NCBI GenBank assembly: GCA_021234155.1
Contig: JAJEKV010000080.1
Location: 2,963,867-3,027,866, forward strand
Direction of reading: 5' to 3'
Origin: Isoetes taiwanensis
Taxonomy: Eukaryota > Streptophyta > Lycopodiopsida > Isoetales > Isoetaceae
Length of the DNA: 64,000 nucleotides
Shown here: positions 23,356 through 34,032 of the stretch, piece after piece
Position numbering within the stretch: position 1 is the stretch's first letter
Layout: every line of letters starts with the position of its first letter
The notes under the pieces: model-generated
Databases searched by the model: none
Told to the model about the DNA's origin: nothing
Seen by the model: only the letters and a program-made list of their open reading frames with translations
Translations under genes and position numbers: made by a program

Positions 23356-24717
23356 TCAAGGGCGTTCTCCCTTGATGTGCCTGGCAAGATACATATCCTG
23401 CCTCATGAGGGTAACCCTCTTCGCGTGCACCGTGCAGGCCGTTGAATCTTCAAAATGCTTTACTATGCGCGCCGTCAGCCTCCTCAAACACAACAAAGAT
23501 CTCGCCGGTCACGCGCGATGTCCGTGTTATATTCTTGCATAACCGGCGGACCAAACGTTGGAACGGCGCGCCTGGAATCAAGAGTCCGTAACTCTTACGA
23601 AATGGCGGATCTCCTGAGGGCTCTATCTTCTAGCTTCTTCTTCTTGCTCTGCTTCTTCCCCGTGCTCGGGAGGCTTGGGCTGGGGTGGCGGTGGCTTCGG
23701 AGATTCGCCTTGGGGGTACTCCGCCTTCGACTGTTCTTACCCGATGCTGCTGGAAATAGGCATTGTATGCCTCCCACTTCTCCATATAGGAGTTGTGCTC
23801 TCCAATCCTCTTCTGATAGACCTTTAGGGGTCTATCACATAGGCCCCTCGGCCGGGTCAAGGCGGGGCTTTAACCCTATCCCACGCCGAAAAGGTGGGGG
23901 CTTCATGAGCTGTCCGGTCTCCTCCCGTTCTTGGGCTGTGCGCTCAGGGACCTCTTCCTCTCTGACCCAGGGGCTTTGAAGAGCTTGCCCCGTCTGCGCC
24001 CGACGCGTAGTCTCCATCCGAGAGTCGCCGGTAGTGGGCGGGTCTCCTCTCCCTCGCGGCTCGTTGATGGCGAGATCCACCGCCTTTCCCAACCTTCACC
24101 ACCTTCCTCTTGCACGCTTTTATGGCTTTGGCCTTCCTCTTCTTGGACCCGTGGCCGTGGTCGGGTCTCTTCGACTCTTTGTTCTCAGCTCCGTGGCGCT
24201 CTTTAACCCCGTACTTGTGGGCCCAGGCGTGCGGGCGTCGGCCTCTTCCTCTTGGGTGAGGATTCCCGTGTGGCGCTCCTCTCTTCCTTGCTCCTCCTGC
24301 GAGGTGGATCTCGGCTGGGGTTGCTCACGGGGGCGTCTATTGAATCCTTTGCTCCCTCTCCTCCCCTCGTGGGTTGGCGTCCTCACGGTGTTGCTCCTAG
24401 GCTATTGGCTGCCACCGGCTGCTCCAGCCGCTAGTCCTGCGGGGTTGTAGTCCTCCTCCAGGTTGCTCTGCTTCTTTGCCAGCTTCTTCCCTCCTCCTGT
24501 GTGCAATTTAAATTAGGGATCTGGTTCATGGCGCCCGTGCGTGGAGATCCTCAGGGGCTCTGTGTGTCGCTCTGTCCGATCCCGCTTCCTGCATTCGGCG
24601 AAGATTAAACTCCGGAGAAAGCGTTCTTGGAGGATTCTCCTCAAAGATGCCGGAACAGGGCGCCGGAGGATCCGGCTCCACGAAGGCTTCCGGAAAGATC
24701 TGTTTTGTACGTGCCAT
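23356..24717 (-). pseudogene. E2 ORF-A: retrotransposon-encoded histone H3-like protein
   Basis: The second of two adjacent ATGs (24717) gives MARTKQ with codons GCA CGT ACA AAA CAG. A long Pro/Arg/Glu-rich tail follows in shifting frames, containing 'YFQQHRVRTVEGG', which matches E1 'YYEEHRVKTIEGG'. The C-terminus is a histone H3 fold: 'QEIRHF' (alpha-N, near 23620), 'PFQRLVR' exactly as in H3 (23566-23546), 'HFEDST' (as in H3 LFEDTN), then 'HAKRVTLMRQDMYLARHIKG' ending in TGA 23358-23356. H3 itself has HAKRVTIMPKDIQLARRI at this place. A normal H3 has about 136 residues; this one would have roughly 450. Long divergent tails after MARTK are typical of centromeric H3 (CENH3), but sequence alone does not decide between H3 and CENH3 origin. 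Frame breaks lie mostly at CNG sites. Confidence 0.88.
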
Positions 24718-24815
24718 CATCTTACGGTTTGTCGATCGGAGCTAAGCGCCAAAAGATCGCCTTGACAGTCACGAGCGAAGTTCTAGGGAAGAACAGGAAA
24801 AGTGGGGGTCTAGGT

Positions 24816-24825
24816 CTATTTATAG
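24816..24825 (-). promoter_or_regulatory. TATA box of E2 ORF-A
   Basis: The minus strand reads CTATAAATAG about 100 bp before the MARTKQ codon, matching E1 and E3. Confidence 0.65.
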
Positions 24826-24899
24826 GGGTCAAGTTTTAGGTCAACTGTTAAACTACCTTTTTGGGTTGTCTAAAGCACCTAAAACACCTAATTAAGCAA

Positions 24900-25154
24900 G
24901 GTCTCACACGTTGCTTGACCCGATTTCAAAATGTCGAAATCATCTCCGGCGCTGACGTGTGAGACATGGTGGGGTCCACTATTAAATTAACATGTAACAT
25001 GCTAAATCTACTGATTCTTAGCTTAAAATTAGAATTAGCAAGTTATTTTAATCAGAATTTACAACTTTTTGGTGTCAAAATTTAATGTCTCACCGCGTTA
25101 GCCCGGCCCGATTTCGAGATTCTAGAAATCATCACGGCGCCGACGCGTGAGACC
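24900..25154 (-). promoter_or_regulatory. E2 palindrome pair upstream of ORF-A
   Basis: Imperfect palindromes at 24900-24968 and 25087-25154, 187 bp apart, have GTCTCACACGTTGC and GACGTGTGAGAC arms. They form a second set with the same sequence type as the pair at 22945-23215, so E2 repeats this module before each accessory ORF. Confidence 0.7.
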
Positions 25155-25344
25155 AATTCTACTTTTGGATGTTGGCTCATCAATTTTTTAATCTTTTTAC
25201 ATTTTTATTCATTTTAACTGTTACTAGCTTAGCATACTACAAAAATGAGAAAAAATTTTCTCATTTTTCGAGGTTTGAGGATCCTATCAAGTTAGTGCTA
25301 CTGGGAACATGGCCAGTGCTTTGCTCTTGGTCTCCAAGAACAAA

Positions 25345-25357
25345 GCTCGATATCAAT
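25345..25357 (-). other. E2 primer-binding site (degenerate)
   Basis: The minus strand reads TGATATCGAGC just inside the 5' LTR, one or two changes from the initiator tRNA-Met complement TGGTATCAGAGC. The difference includes loss of a base in a CAG, the recurrent change in this element. Confidence 0.7.
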
Positions 25358-27024
25358 CGTGGCGTCCCCTACTGTGATATCACGGTGCCCTCACCAGTAT
25401 ACAAACAGTTCATCCCCATACCACTCCATGCTAATCGGGGGCCCTCCACGTGACACCGCAACCGTGGACGGGTTCCAAAGTGGGAAGATTGGAAGGGTCA
25501 TTGCACCCCGCCTCCCTCGGGGCCTACCTAGCCGCTGAAGCGTAAAACATACATGTCAAGTAGCACATACATCAACATCACATGACCATCACGAAGGATG
25601 GTTCTCCACATATCTGCATAGACAAAGATCAAGACATCACATAGGAGTCCTACCCAAGGCTCGGACTCAAAGGGATGACACGGCTTGGGTCTCCGTGAGT
25701 TCATTGCATACTGAAATTCATGGCAATGGATTGGGCTGGCATATGAACATGGCCTAGGGTTGTCCACTCCATCCGCCCCTCCCCGTGCACACTTTGCGAG
25801 TGGTCTCAAAAGTGTCGGGACCCGGCAGAGCCCCTCGGGATGCATAGCCAACAGGCTACTCCCGGCTCATCTTCCCAGTTCCGATGGGGCAGGTAGGGAT
25901 CACTCCCTCCAGAGATCTACATGCTGACTCAAGGTGACTAGAGGGCCACTGCCCGTATTCGACTGAACCCACTGGAAAGTGAACACCACCTCACGGTGTC
26001 GAGCCCATGCCTTGCCCAAGACGCTAGCGGGTAAGCCATTGGACCTAGTCACAATGGTTCTCGGTAGGCCTTACACACCGTGAGGAACCGCTCAAGAGTC
26101 GACATGAACCTCCTTCTCACCCGCCCCCCTTCACCCACATCCCAAGTGTGGCTCTTGTGCAGGCAGCCGAATCTACTTGTGCTAGAGGGGCTACTCTAGG
26201 AGCATCAACTACAAAGCTTTAGGTCTCTACCCCCCTTCCCAATACAAGGAGTTCATAGAGATACATCATCCATATACTTCACAGAGAACTAAAGAACTAG
26301 ATCTAACCTACAACATAGAGTTAGTTTCTTTAGTTAGAATCTGCTATCTAGAGATCTAGAGGGCTGCTATGGGCAATCTAATAGGCTAAACCTACTGATT
26401 CAATGACTAAAATAGGGTTTAGACTATCTAATTGGCCAAATACCTGATCCTTGGGGGGCTCCTCCTGACCTGAGCTCGACCATCCTGCTGAGACGCTCGA
26501 ATCAAGGAAAACTAAGGATGCAATTCTCCCGTGCAGAGTTCTGAGGCGGTTTTGGCCGCTGAGGCGTACCAAAACAGAGTTCTAAAGCCCTAAAATCGAA
26601 AATTGGGCAAGTTAGGTTTTCCCACCCTATATAGACAAGGGGTTGGTTAGGGTTTCCAATTATCCCCTTTTGGCATGTGGGATAATTGGGAATGGGCCCA
26701 CTTGCCTTTAAGGGCTAGGTGGCCAAATGTGCACACATGGAAATGTGTGCCCACATTAATGTGTACATTGGAAAATGTGCACATTAATTGCACCTATGGG
26801 TGTGGCCCACTTGGCATGAAGTGTCCACTTGGAAATGTGTGCCCATATTAATGTGTACATTGGAAAATGTGCACATTAATAGTTGCACATATTTCTAGCG
26901 AGTTGCCCCCTAGGGCTACCCACCCGGCTACACGCTAGCCGCATTACCGCCGGCCGAGTGGCGCGGTGCGTGACGAGGCAAAAGACGTATACGCCCCGGG
27001 GCGATATCGTGCTGGAACGTCACA
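25358..27024 (-). mobile_element. E2 5' LTR
   Basis: Partner of 13616-15266; on the minus strand it begins TGTGACGTTCC at 27024. Its TATA box is near 26627-26635. Long CNG-free stretches (for example 26640-26880) are almost identical to the other LTR, whereas mismatches and small indels crowd into CNG positions. Confidence 0.9.
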
Positions 27025-27451
27025 GGAGCCTTGATGAATTACGGGAGCAGAAGAGCCTAATATCCTAGAACATTGGTTAGAAAAGCCAAATCAAAGACAT
27101 CCTACGACTGCTTCCACCGATTTCTCAGTCGGACACGAGGGTTTCATAAGCCGAGACTGGAAAAGAGATAAAGCAACCGAAGAAAGCAGATTGATTCTGA
27201 GAAGCCTATTTCTGAAAAAAAGGGATTGGAGAACAAGGAGGAATACCAAGATTAGAACAGAAAAGAAGGAGTTAATACATCCAGAGCGGCCAAGAAAAGC
27301 ATGCAAAAAAAAAAATTCAAACGAGCTAGAAAATACCCTAACAAAGCTAGCAAAGTTGTTCGTCCAGAGCGGCCAAGATGTCCATTAGATAGACTCAAGA
27401 TTCTAGCATAAATCATTTTCAAAAATGACTCTGCCATCACAATAATGCCAG
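27025..27451 (+). other. Right target duplication of E2 and continued host sequence
   Basis: GGAGC (27025-27029) is the right target-site duplication. Reading across the E2 insertion joins 13610 to 27030 into one Gln/Glu/Arg/Lys-rich coiled-coil-like frame ('RQQKDDLEQQRTQ' with 'DELREQKSLIS'), ending at TAG 27066. This is presumably the tail of the TNP2-type gene. The rest (27070-27450) has no clear gene but contains CCAGAGCGGCCAAG twice (about 27280 and 27365). Confidence 0.45.
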
Positions 27452-28180
27452 TGCACAGTCATAATCAATGCACATCTGCATTGAACCATCTTTTTTCTTG
27501 ACTAGAATGACAGGAGCACCATAAAGGGATTTGCTAGGCCTCACAAACCCTTTGACTAACATCTAATATGGACAATCTATAAGGGCTACGAAACACAGGT
27601 TTAGATCCAGACTCTAAATCAATCTCATGTTCAATCTCTCTACTAGATGGAAGGATCTATTGTGTAAAATTCACACAATAGATCCTGCAATTCTCTCTGG
27701 CCTTTTGAATTCTCTGTGACCTCACTATCAGCAATCATATGACAGTACTCAAAAGTAGGATAACATTCATTAATAAATAAAAGAAAACATTAATTGGAAG
27801 TGTTACGTACTAGTTTCTTGACTTGAAGCGACAACATGGCCTTAAAAGCTCCCGTCAAAGGATTCCCTTGCAGATAGATCTCACGCCCATCGTGCTTCAG
27901 CGTCACCTAGTGGGTGTTCCAATCTATTGCAGTAGACTCAACCCGCTGCAACCATGTTATCCCCAGCACCAAATCATACCAGCCAACATCCAAGAGGTCA
28001 AAATCAAGCTTTTTCTGGTAGCCTTGAATACACAAGGGCACCCCAACATCTTTACGATCCTGCACCAGAGAATCGTTTACAAAAGGACCATCTACCTTGT
28101 ACTTGTTAGTCTTTACGCAAGGTAGGTGCAAGAAGAGATAAACATGTCAGAAGAGCCACAATCCAATAACACAACAATGT
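27452..28180 (-). pseudogene. E4 protease and reverse transcriptase remnant
   Basis: A second, different Ty3/Gypsy lineage. Protease motifs are 'VLLDCGSSDMFIS' (about 28170; the catalytic D-S-G is read D-C-G) and 'YDLVLGITWLQ' (about 27980). An RT start follows downstream: '[20 protein letters not shown]' and 'MQMCIDY' (27575-27460). The polymerase then breaks off, and the rest of RT, RNase H and integrase are missing. Confidence 0.8.
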
Positions 28181-29363
28181 TTCGGCCCATGATTCTGCCC
28201 AAGAATCTAATAAGCCATCCAGCAAATATATCCATGTTGTCTTTGCTTGTGGGCTTATCCAGCCCGCACAGCTCCTCCATGGCAATGGCTGAAACCGTCT
28301 TAAATTCCAATATTTCTTCAGCCTTTTCAGTCACGTTTGCTTTCTTGTTATCAGCTTTCTTCTTCTGCAGCTGAGAGCATTCACAACTAATGTGCCCAGG
28401 CTCTCCACATCTATAGCAAAAAAACCCCTTCCTGGGACCACAAGCCTTAGAGTCCGCCTTACGTTTCTTGCACTCTCCACCTGCAGGCCTAGGCTTAAAC
28501 TGTTCAGACTTTTTCTTTTTGAAAAACCTATTTTTCTTCTTTGAGAACTTCCGGGACATCCTCTTAAAAGACGCATCCTCTTCCCCAACCCTCTCAAAAT
28601 CCTCGGGCTTCAACCCGATTATCTGCTTCTTGAAAGCAACACTAGATAGACCACCTAGGAAGAAATCAACCTGCCGAGCCTCGGACAAGTCTCCAACCCT
28701 GTGGATATAATCCCATACCTTATTGATATAAGCACTAAGAGAACTTGTCTGCTTACAGTACCATAGCTTCTCAAGTGCATCACGAGCATCATGCTGAGGT
28801 GCATATTTCTCAATAAAAGTACTTCCTGAAATCGGACCAAGTGTTCACCTCTTTTTTCATGGTAGGACCATTCCACCAACTATATGCGTCTGATTTTAGC
28901 CGCATCTGCGCAATAGACAGTCGCATCGCCTTTATTGGTAGCCTCAAAAAAGGTCTCAAGTTTGTCAATCCAAGCCATCGCCTCTTTAGCAGTGCCCTTC
29001 CCATCCCAATCCGAGATCTTCATGCGCTCGAAACTGCGTATGTCCTTCTTGCTCAATGTGGAACTCTTCAATGACTGCTCCACAATAGCACTGCCGGAGA
29101 CTTTCATCTGCAGACTTCCCTTGGCCATCCGTGCCAGCAAGGGTCTCCAATACAATTCTCATAGCAGTCTGAATGTCTAATATCGCCTTGAGGCTCTATT
29201 GCACACCCAGCAAGTCCTCGCCCCACTTCATCTGCATGGTCTCCAGGTTCTTTTGGGTTTCCTGTACGCGAGCAGCTAGCCGTCGTACATCAGGTTCGTC
29301 TTCCATAGGAGTCGCCTGTTCCACTATAGTATGTGCGCCTGCACTTGTCTCGGCATGTTCCAT
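28113..29363 (-). pseudogene. E4 Gag with zinc knuckle
   Basis: It starts at ATG 29363 ('MEHAETSAGAHTIVEQ'). Capsid-like blocks 'AMAWIDKLETFFEATNKGDA' and 'DAYSWWNGPTMKKEVNTWSD' follow, then a lysine-rich region and a CCHC knuckle 'CYRCGEPGHISCEC' (about 28410-28370). An in-frame TAG at about 29196 replaces the CAG present in the duplicate copy at about 60340. Frame changes near 28880 and 28690 complete the inactivation. Confidence 0.82.
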
Positions 29364-29395
29364 CTTAGCTACTCAAGGTCCAAGCCACAACTCAA

Positions 29396-29407
29396 GCTCT
29401 AATACCA
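29396..29407 (-). other. E4 primer-binding site
   Basis: The minus strand reads TGGTATTAGAGC, one C-to-T change from the initiator tRNA-Met site. The duplicate at 60537-60548 keeps TGGTATCAGAGC. Confidence 0.85.
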
Positions 29408-29408
29408 C

Positions 29409-30630
29409 TGTTACGAACCAAAATTTTAGTACAAAAAATTTCAATTTTATTTCACGTCAAACTATCAGAGTAGACAAAACAAGTACTGCCTCCAACAAGG
29501 CTATATATATGAAAGCCATGTATACAGATAACAAGACGACAACATAGATAACTATATACGCATGTATGCTCCACTAGCTATCAAACACCCTGCACAAGCT
29601 TCCACATGTTAGTACATGCATAAGAGTTATCCAGTAGTGTCAACATGAAGCAATGACTGACGGACTGCAAGTGCATACATATGGAATCCACCACACGCAC
29701 CATAGCATCTGCCAAGCAGACATACCTCACCATATCTAGACAGTACGTCGTCTAGAACCCCCCCTGCTGGTGGATCCAGTGTAAGGGAGAACTAAAAGCA
29801 ACATAAGAACTTGGATGCTAGATTGTTGGCTACTGCCATCACTATCCCATGCCAGTGACGCGTTTCGCCTCACCAACGTTCCAATATTCTTAATTAGACA
29901 AGCTACGCTTATCTAGTAGTGCATGCATCAAACTCCCTTGGATGAGTACCTACCGTACTTATTCCAGTATCCGAAGATACGTTAACTGTGAAGCATAGCT
30001 CCACAATAGATGTCTTGCTTTCACGGGGCTGTTGGTAGACATAGGATATTGTCCCATACCAATACCATCTACCTATCTCACCAGCACTCACAAGCATCTC
30101 AGAGGACAAGCTTCAGCTTATCCTCGCAGAAGAAATAAGTAATTGGATAAGAGGCCAAGGCCCTGTAGCAGCTAAGCTTTCATGCTAACTTAATAACACT
30201 AGCCATAGCTGATACCTATAGCTTCAAGTAGTTCGCATGCAATTCAATGCTCAAGAACTACTTCAATCTTCTACAAGGCCTCCAGGAGCAGCTCATAAGG
30301 AAGCACCAGTTTAAGGCACAAGTCCTCATCTATTACAGAGGACCTTACCACAAAGACTATTCTGGAGCTCTATGGTCTTACAGGTAAAGGATTTAAAGTC
30401 TGTTTTCCCAAGACTACCACTATGGCCGTGCCATTACCAGACTCAGCCAAATCCGTGGCTCACCTGGAATTTAGCTCCATCTGCATGCATGATGCCTTCC
30501 TAAATTATCACACCTTCTCCTTCGCCTTTAAGTCGTCGTCTTCCTTCTGCAGCTTTCTGGCCTCCTATAACCAATCCGGCCTCCTTCTGTTACAGACTGC
30601 CGCCTTGCTTTGATCCAATCTCCTGCCAAC
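29409..30630 (-). mobile_element. E4 5' LTR (outer boundary uncertain)
   Basis: The LTR begins at 29409 (TGTTACGAACC on the plus strand, its 3' end on the minus strand), next to the primer-binding site. Because the duplicated block continues past it into gene U, the outer end cannot be read by comparison, and no second LTR is visible. The given end is only the limit set by gene U. Confidence 0.45.
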
Positions 30631-32071
30631 ATGGCAGAGCCACGTAGCGGTATGCTGGCAGCAGGGCAACCCTGCCGGAAATAGATCTGGTGGCACAGGT
30701 CTTACCCAGACCAGGTTGTTTATGCGCTGCAGCAACAACACGTTGGTGGCATCCCCACTATTCGGGGTGCTCACCATTTTATTTTTAATGTTATTCCAGC
30801 CATTAAGGTATGTTGTACCCTTAACTTGATATAACATAACATATTGCTTTGTTACCATTTTATTCAAAGGAATAAAATCTTGATGGTCAACCATAACCAT
30901 ACAAACAAGGCAACCCAGTCCCTTAGTCTCTCAGGCTATGGTGCACTGCTCCGACTTAGGCTAGATTATGGACGTATGCGACCACACAATATCTATTGCT
31001 CATATACCATACAACATTCTGTTAAGCCGAATATTAATGTACATGCATAATATAACATATGGTCTGCAAATTTATTTGGGCATAACAAACGTTTCATAAT
31101 ATTTAATTATCAGATAACACACTGGTATCTCGAGTTTCTGCAACCACTCAAGCAGCTGTAAATGTTCGTCTCAGGCAAGCTCTAGATTGGACAAATCATT
31201 GTCCACTTGGTGGAGTGATTATGTGTAAAGCATTGAAAGACACGCGTTTACATTGTTTTGAGGGAATGCTTAAATATTGTTTGAAGGTCGTCGGCAAACT
31301 GCATTACAGAAATCACATGAAAGAAGTATCGCTGAGCAGCTTGAGGACGAGATCAAACACTGTGTAGTTTTGGATAATAGAAGCTTGTTCAGTCGTGGAA
31401 GCCATTTTGCATTGTATCACAGAGGCGACAAAGAACTCCCAGTCTGTACTGCACAATTGCACAGATGTTGAGAACTGGGAAATTCATTTTATCTAGTACC
31501 TAGGTCCTCCCTTGAAATTCTGCTAGAATAGAGTAGAGGCTGCATGGAGGCTTACTATGGATCCAAGCCATGCTTCTATCAAGAACGTCTGTTGTGTCAT
31601 TTATGGGTTGCCTCTTGGGAAAGAGCCAATTGAGAAAGTGGGTGGCACAGGTTTTGGGACGATGCTTTGGCATGCAAGGAGCTAGATAAGCTTGATGCAA
31701 TGCTGGAAGAGGATGAAAATGACAGCGCTGACGATGATGATGCAATTGGCATCGTGGATTACCCTGTCGATGAGGAGTATCATGAGGAGACATCTGCTTT
31801 TATTCCTCCCATAGATCCAGCCAGCCTTGCTTTCAAGATTATATTCCTTTAGATATGCAAGATCGTGGCTTTCATATTGAATAGTATAAATTCTTAAATT
31901 GTTTGTTATTGTTCACGTTTCATCTTGCTAATTGGGTGAATGTTCTGTTGCAGGACCGCATGTTGATGGCACAGCGGCCCAAGGAGAGGGGGATGTCACT
32001 TCTCCACCTCCATTCTCTACCTTTATTTCCTTCCTCTATTTGCAGCTCTATTTTTTTATGTTGAGTGGATG
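30631..32071 (+). pseudogene. Gene U, copy 1, 5' and middle exons
   Basis: Not recognised. An ATG at 30631 opens an exon of about 59 codons ('MAEPRSGMLAAGQPCRK' then TAG where copy 2 has CAG), ending at a GTATGT donor at 30808. Later conserved exons contain 'RQALDWTNHC', 'ERSIAEQLEDEIKHCVVLDN' and 'FALYHRGDKELPVC' (31170-31470), and an acidic segment with 'LEEDENDSADDDDA' and 'PVDEEYHEETS' (31700-31800). An acceptor-like TTGCAG precedes 31955. The CACTA element interrupts the last exon after ATG 32069-32071, and the exon resumes at 58913. Exon phases do not join cleanly, so the gene model is tentative. Confidence 0.5.
32069..32071. repeat. Target-site duplication of CACTA element (left)
   Basis: ATG precedes the CACAACAACC terminus and is repeated at 58913-58915. 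The uninterrupted copy at about 63150 reads GTGGATGAAATC once, confirming the 3-bp duplication. Confidence 0.9.
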
Positions 32072-32074
32072 CAC

Positions 32075-32591
32075 AACAACCCCAAATTTTGCTCAATGTA
32101 TAGTTTTTTGCTATTGTTTCTGCAAAAAAACAACATTTAAAGACCACCCATAGTATTGTTCCAAAAATGCTAGAAACAATGTGTAGTTTTTCAATAAAAA
32201 GTCTATGCATAGAAATAAAATTCATGTTAATAAAATTCAATGCGTTGTTTTTGGGTGTTGTTTTTGCTAAAAATAACATATGGTTTAACAGAATATCAAC
32301 ATGTGGTTTTCTTAAGTAATAGTTGTTTTTAAGTATTGTTTTTACTAAAAACATATGTGGCTTAATAGAATATCCACGTGGATAGTAGTTGTTTTCAAGT
32401 GTTGTTTTAACTAAATAATAACATGTGGTTTAAGGAAACATCCACTGTGGTTTTTTAAAATAGTTGTTTTTAAATGTGGTGCTTTCCAAATAAAGACACA
32501 TAGTTTTAAAGAACTACATGTTGTTTTCGTGTATATTCCAAAATAAAAAAGCATTATTTTAGCTAATTAAATATCGACACGTAGCAATCTT
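32075..32591. repeat. CACTA left subterminal repeats
   Basis: Degenerate repeats of ACATGTGGTTTT and AGTTGTTTTTAAGT run through this stretch. Complementary AAAACCACA units occupy 58610-58860 near the other end. Confidence 0.75.
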
Positions 32592-32631
32592 TAAAAAAAA
32601 AAAAAAAAAAAAAAGTTTTTTTTTTTTTTTT
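32592..32631. repeat. Poly(A)/poly(T) tract
   Basis: A run of A's is followed by a single G and a run of T's, forming a perfect A/T hairpin-like tract. Its length may be imprecise in the assembly. Confidence 0.8.
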
Positions 32632-34027
32632 GCATAGCCTTTTGGGAGTCAAACCCAAACAAGTCCATAAGGCATTATTAAATTGCAATCCACATTCTAT
32701 CATTAGATTAAAACATTATGTTTAAAATACATCAATGGTCAATGGTTAAGGTTTAAAACAATTAAATAAATGTTAAGGTTCACAACATTCTTGTCTATTT
32801 CTTTCCATCTCGTTCTCATACCAAATCAGTTAAAACAGTATTCCTTCCCAATTTATAGAAATGTCTATAATTTCTCCTTTATCAGATTTTCTATTAAAGA
32901 TCAGATAGCGTAGTGCTGAAAGCTCATCCGTTTTCTTGAATGCTCCATCAGGAGCTATTCCTTCCACCTGACTGCGCTATCCTTTCTGGATCTGTGCAAG
33001 CCCTAATCTGTCATACACAGCATAATCTTAGTTCTCCAAGAAAACTTTGGCAAAATAGGAAAACCTCTGGCTTCCTGCTTTTTTGCCTCAATCTGGATAA
33101 TAACGCCTCGTACATGTTCAAGAAGTAGCTTTAGGGCCGTTAAATTGGGTCGTTAACCTTCTGATATGAACTATAGTGGTCGATGAGGTCGTGAAGAAAG
33201 CCGCCATTCGCCATAGGTGGAGCATTCGAGCCATTCGCTTTAGCTGGAGCCATTCGCCATTTTGAGCTGTTTAAGCCGCATGTTTGAGCCGCCATTCACC
33301 ATAGCTGGACGCAATAGTAGAATAGCTGGGCGCAATAGAGGGCGGTCAATCGCCATAGCTCGAGCGGAATAGTTCCGTTAAGGCGGGAATAGTTCCCGTT
33401 AAGGCGGTTGCGGTGGAGGCGAGAAAAGTCCCGTTAATTTGAAAACGTTGTGGCCATTTTAAATTCTGAATTCTAGTAAAGTGGCTTAGAATTCTGTTAA
33501 ACCATATTTTGTTTCAGCTTCAACTCCATTTCATCAGGCTGGGCGACATATATAGGTATTTCCAAACTGATTGAACTGAATTCTGGGCTTTATAGATGTT
33601 GTATAGAACTATGTTCTCAAGTTAAACTGAATGTCAAAATGTCTGCTGCTTCTACGACACATAGGTAGATTTGGAAGTAAGCAATTGCAAGAAAGCCCGC
33701 GATCAGAAGCACCTTGAAGCTTCGAAGGAGAAACCTTTAGGCCATAAGGGATTAATTAGTTTGGGTATAACTAGGTGTTTCATGGGTTAACCGTACTCTA
33801 CCGTAAATGGTTTTTCCCTTTATTTGTGTGTTTCAATCAACAAAGATCACGGACCCCTACAAAAGATTCCAAGCCAAAAACATTGGAAGGCACTTTGGTT
33901 TGCCCTTCGTATTACTGGTTAAATTCAGTAGAATTATTACGTTCAAAAATTATTACGTTCAAAAACCTATGAATTCCATTTGTTGGATAAATTGTCGTGT
34001 GGCCCCATAATCTTTCTTGACTTCTTT
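32632..34027. other. CACTA internal sequence, left side
   Basis: No gene recognised. Short local repeats occur at 33190-33300 (GAGCCATTCGC/GCCGCCATTCGCCAT) and 33360-33410 (GGCGGGAATAGTTCCCGTTAA). A related GGAGCCATTCGCTTTACTAG occurs at about 52220 on the far side of E1, as expected for one element. Confidence 0.5.
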
Positions 34028-34032
34028 TTACT
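34028..34032. repeat. Target-site duplication of E1 (left)
   Basis: TTACT is repeated exactly at 51605-51609. Confidence 0.93.

Larger units (their letters stand above)
13616..27024 (-). mobile_element. E2: complete Ty3/Gypsy chromovirus with two accessory genes
   Basis: A 13.4-kb element on the minus strand, bounded by LTRs of 1667 and 1651 bp and by the 5-bp duplication GGAGC. In transcription order: 5' LTR (27024-25358), primer-binding site, two palindromes, TATA, ORF-A histone H3-like (24717-23356), two palindromes, TATA, ORF-B (22647-21138), gag, protease-RT-RNase H, integrase with chromodomain (to 16135), polypurine tract, 3' LTR. Chromodomain elements bind modified histones through the integrase tail. 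The protein-coding frames contain many one- or two-base shifts, mostly near CNG trinucleotides, so the element may be less decayed than it looks. It interrupts the TNP2-like gene. Confidence 0.92.

Noticed and set aside
21594-24450. Plus-strand open frames of 60-140 codons opposite ORF-A, ORF-B and gag of E2
   Set aside because: They are antisense shadows of GC-rich coding sequence, with no recognisable domain and no conservation in E1.
31932-32354. Minus-strand open frame of 144 codons across the CACTA left end
   Set aside because: It crosses the transposon boundary at 32072 and is made of subterminal repeat sequence, so it cannot be an old gene.
32592-32631. Poly(A) tract as the tail of a retroposed gene
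   Set aside because: It is a symmetric A-run/T-run inside the CACTA element, with no upstream cDNA-like sequence or target duplication.
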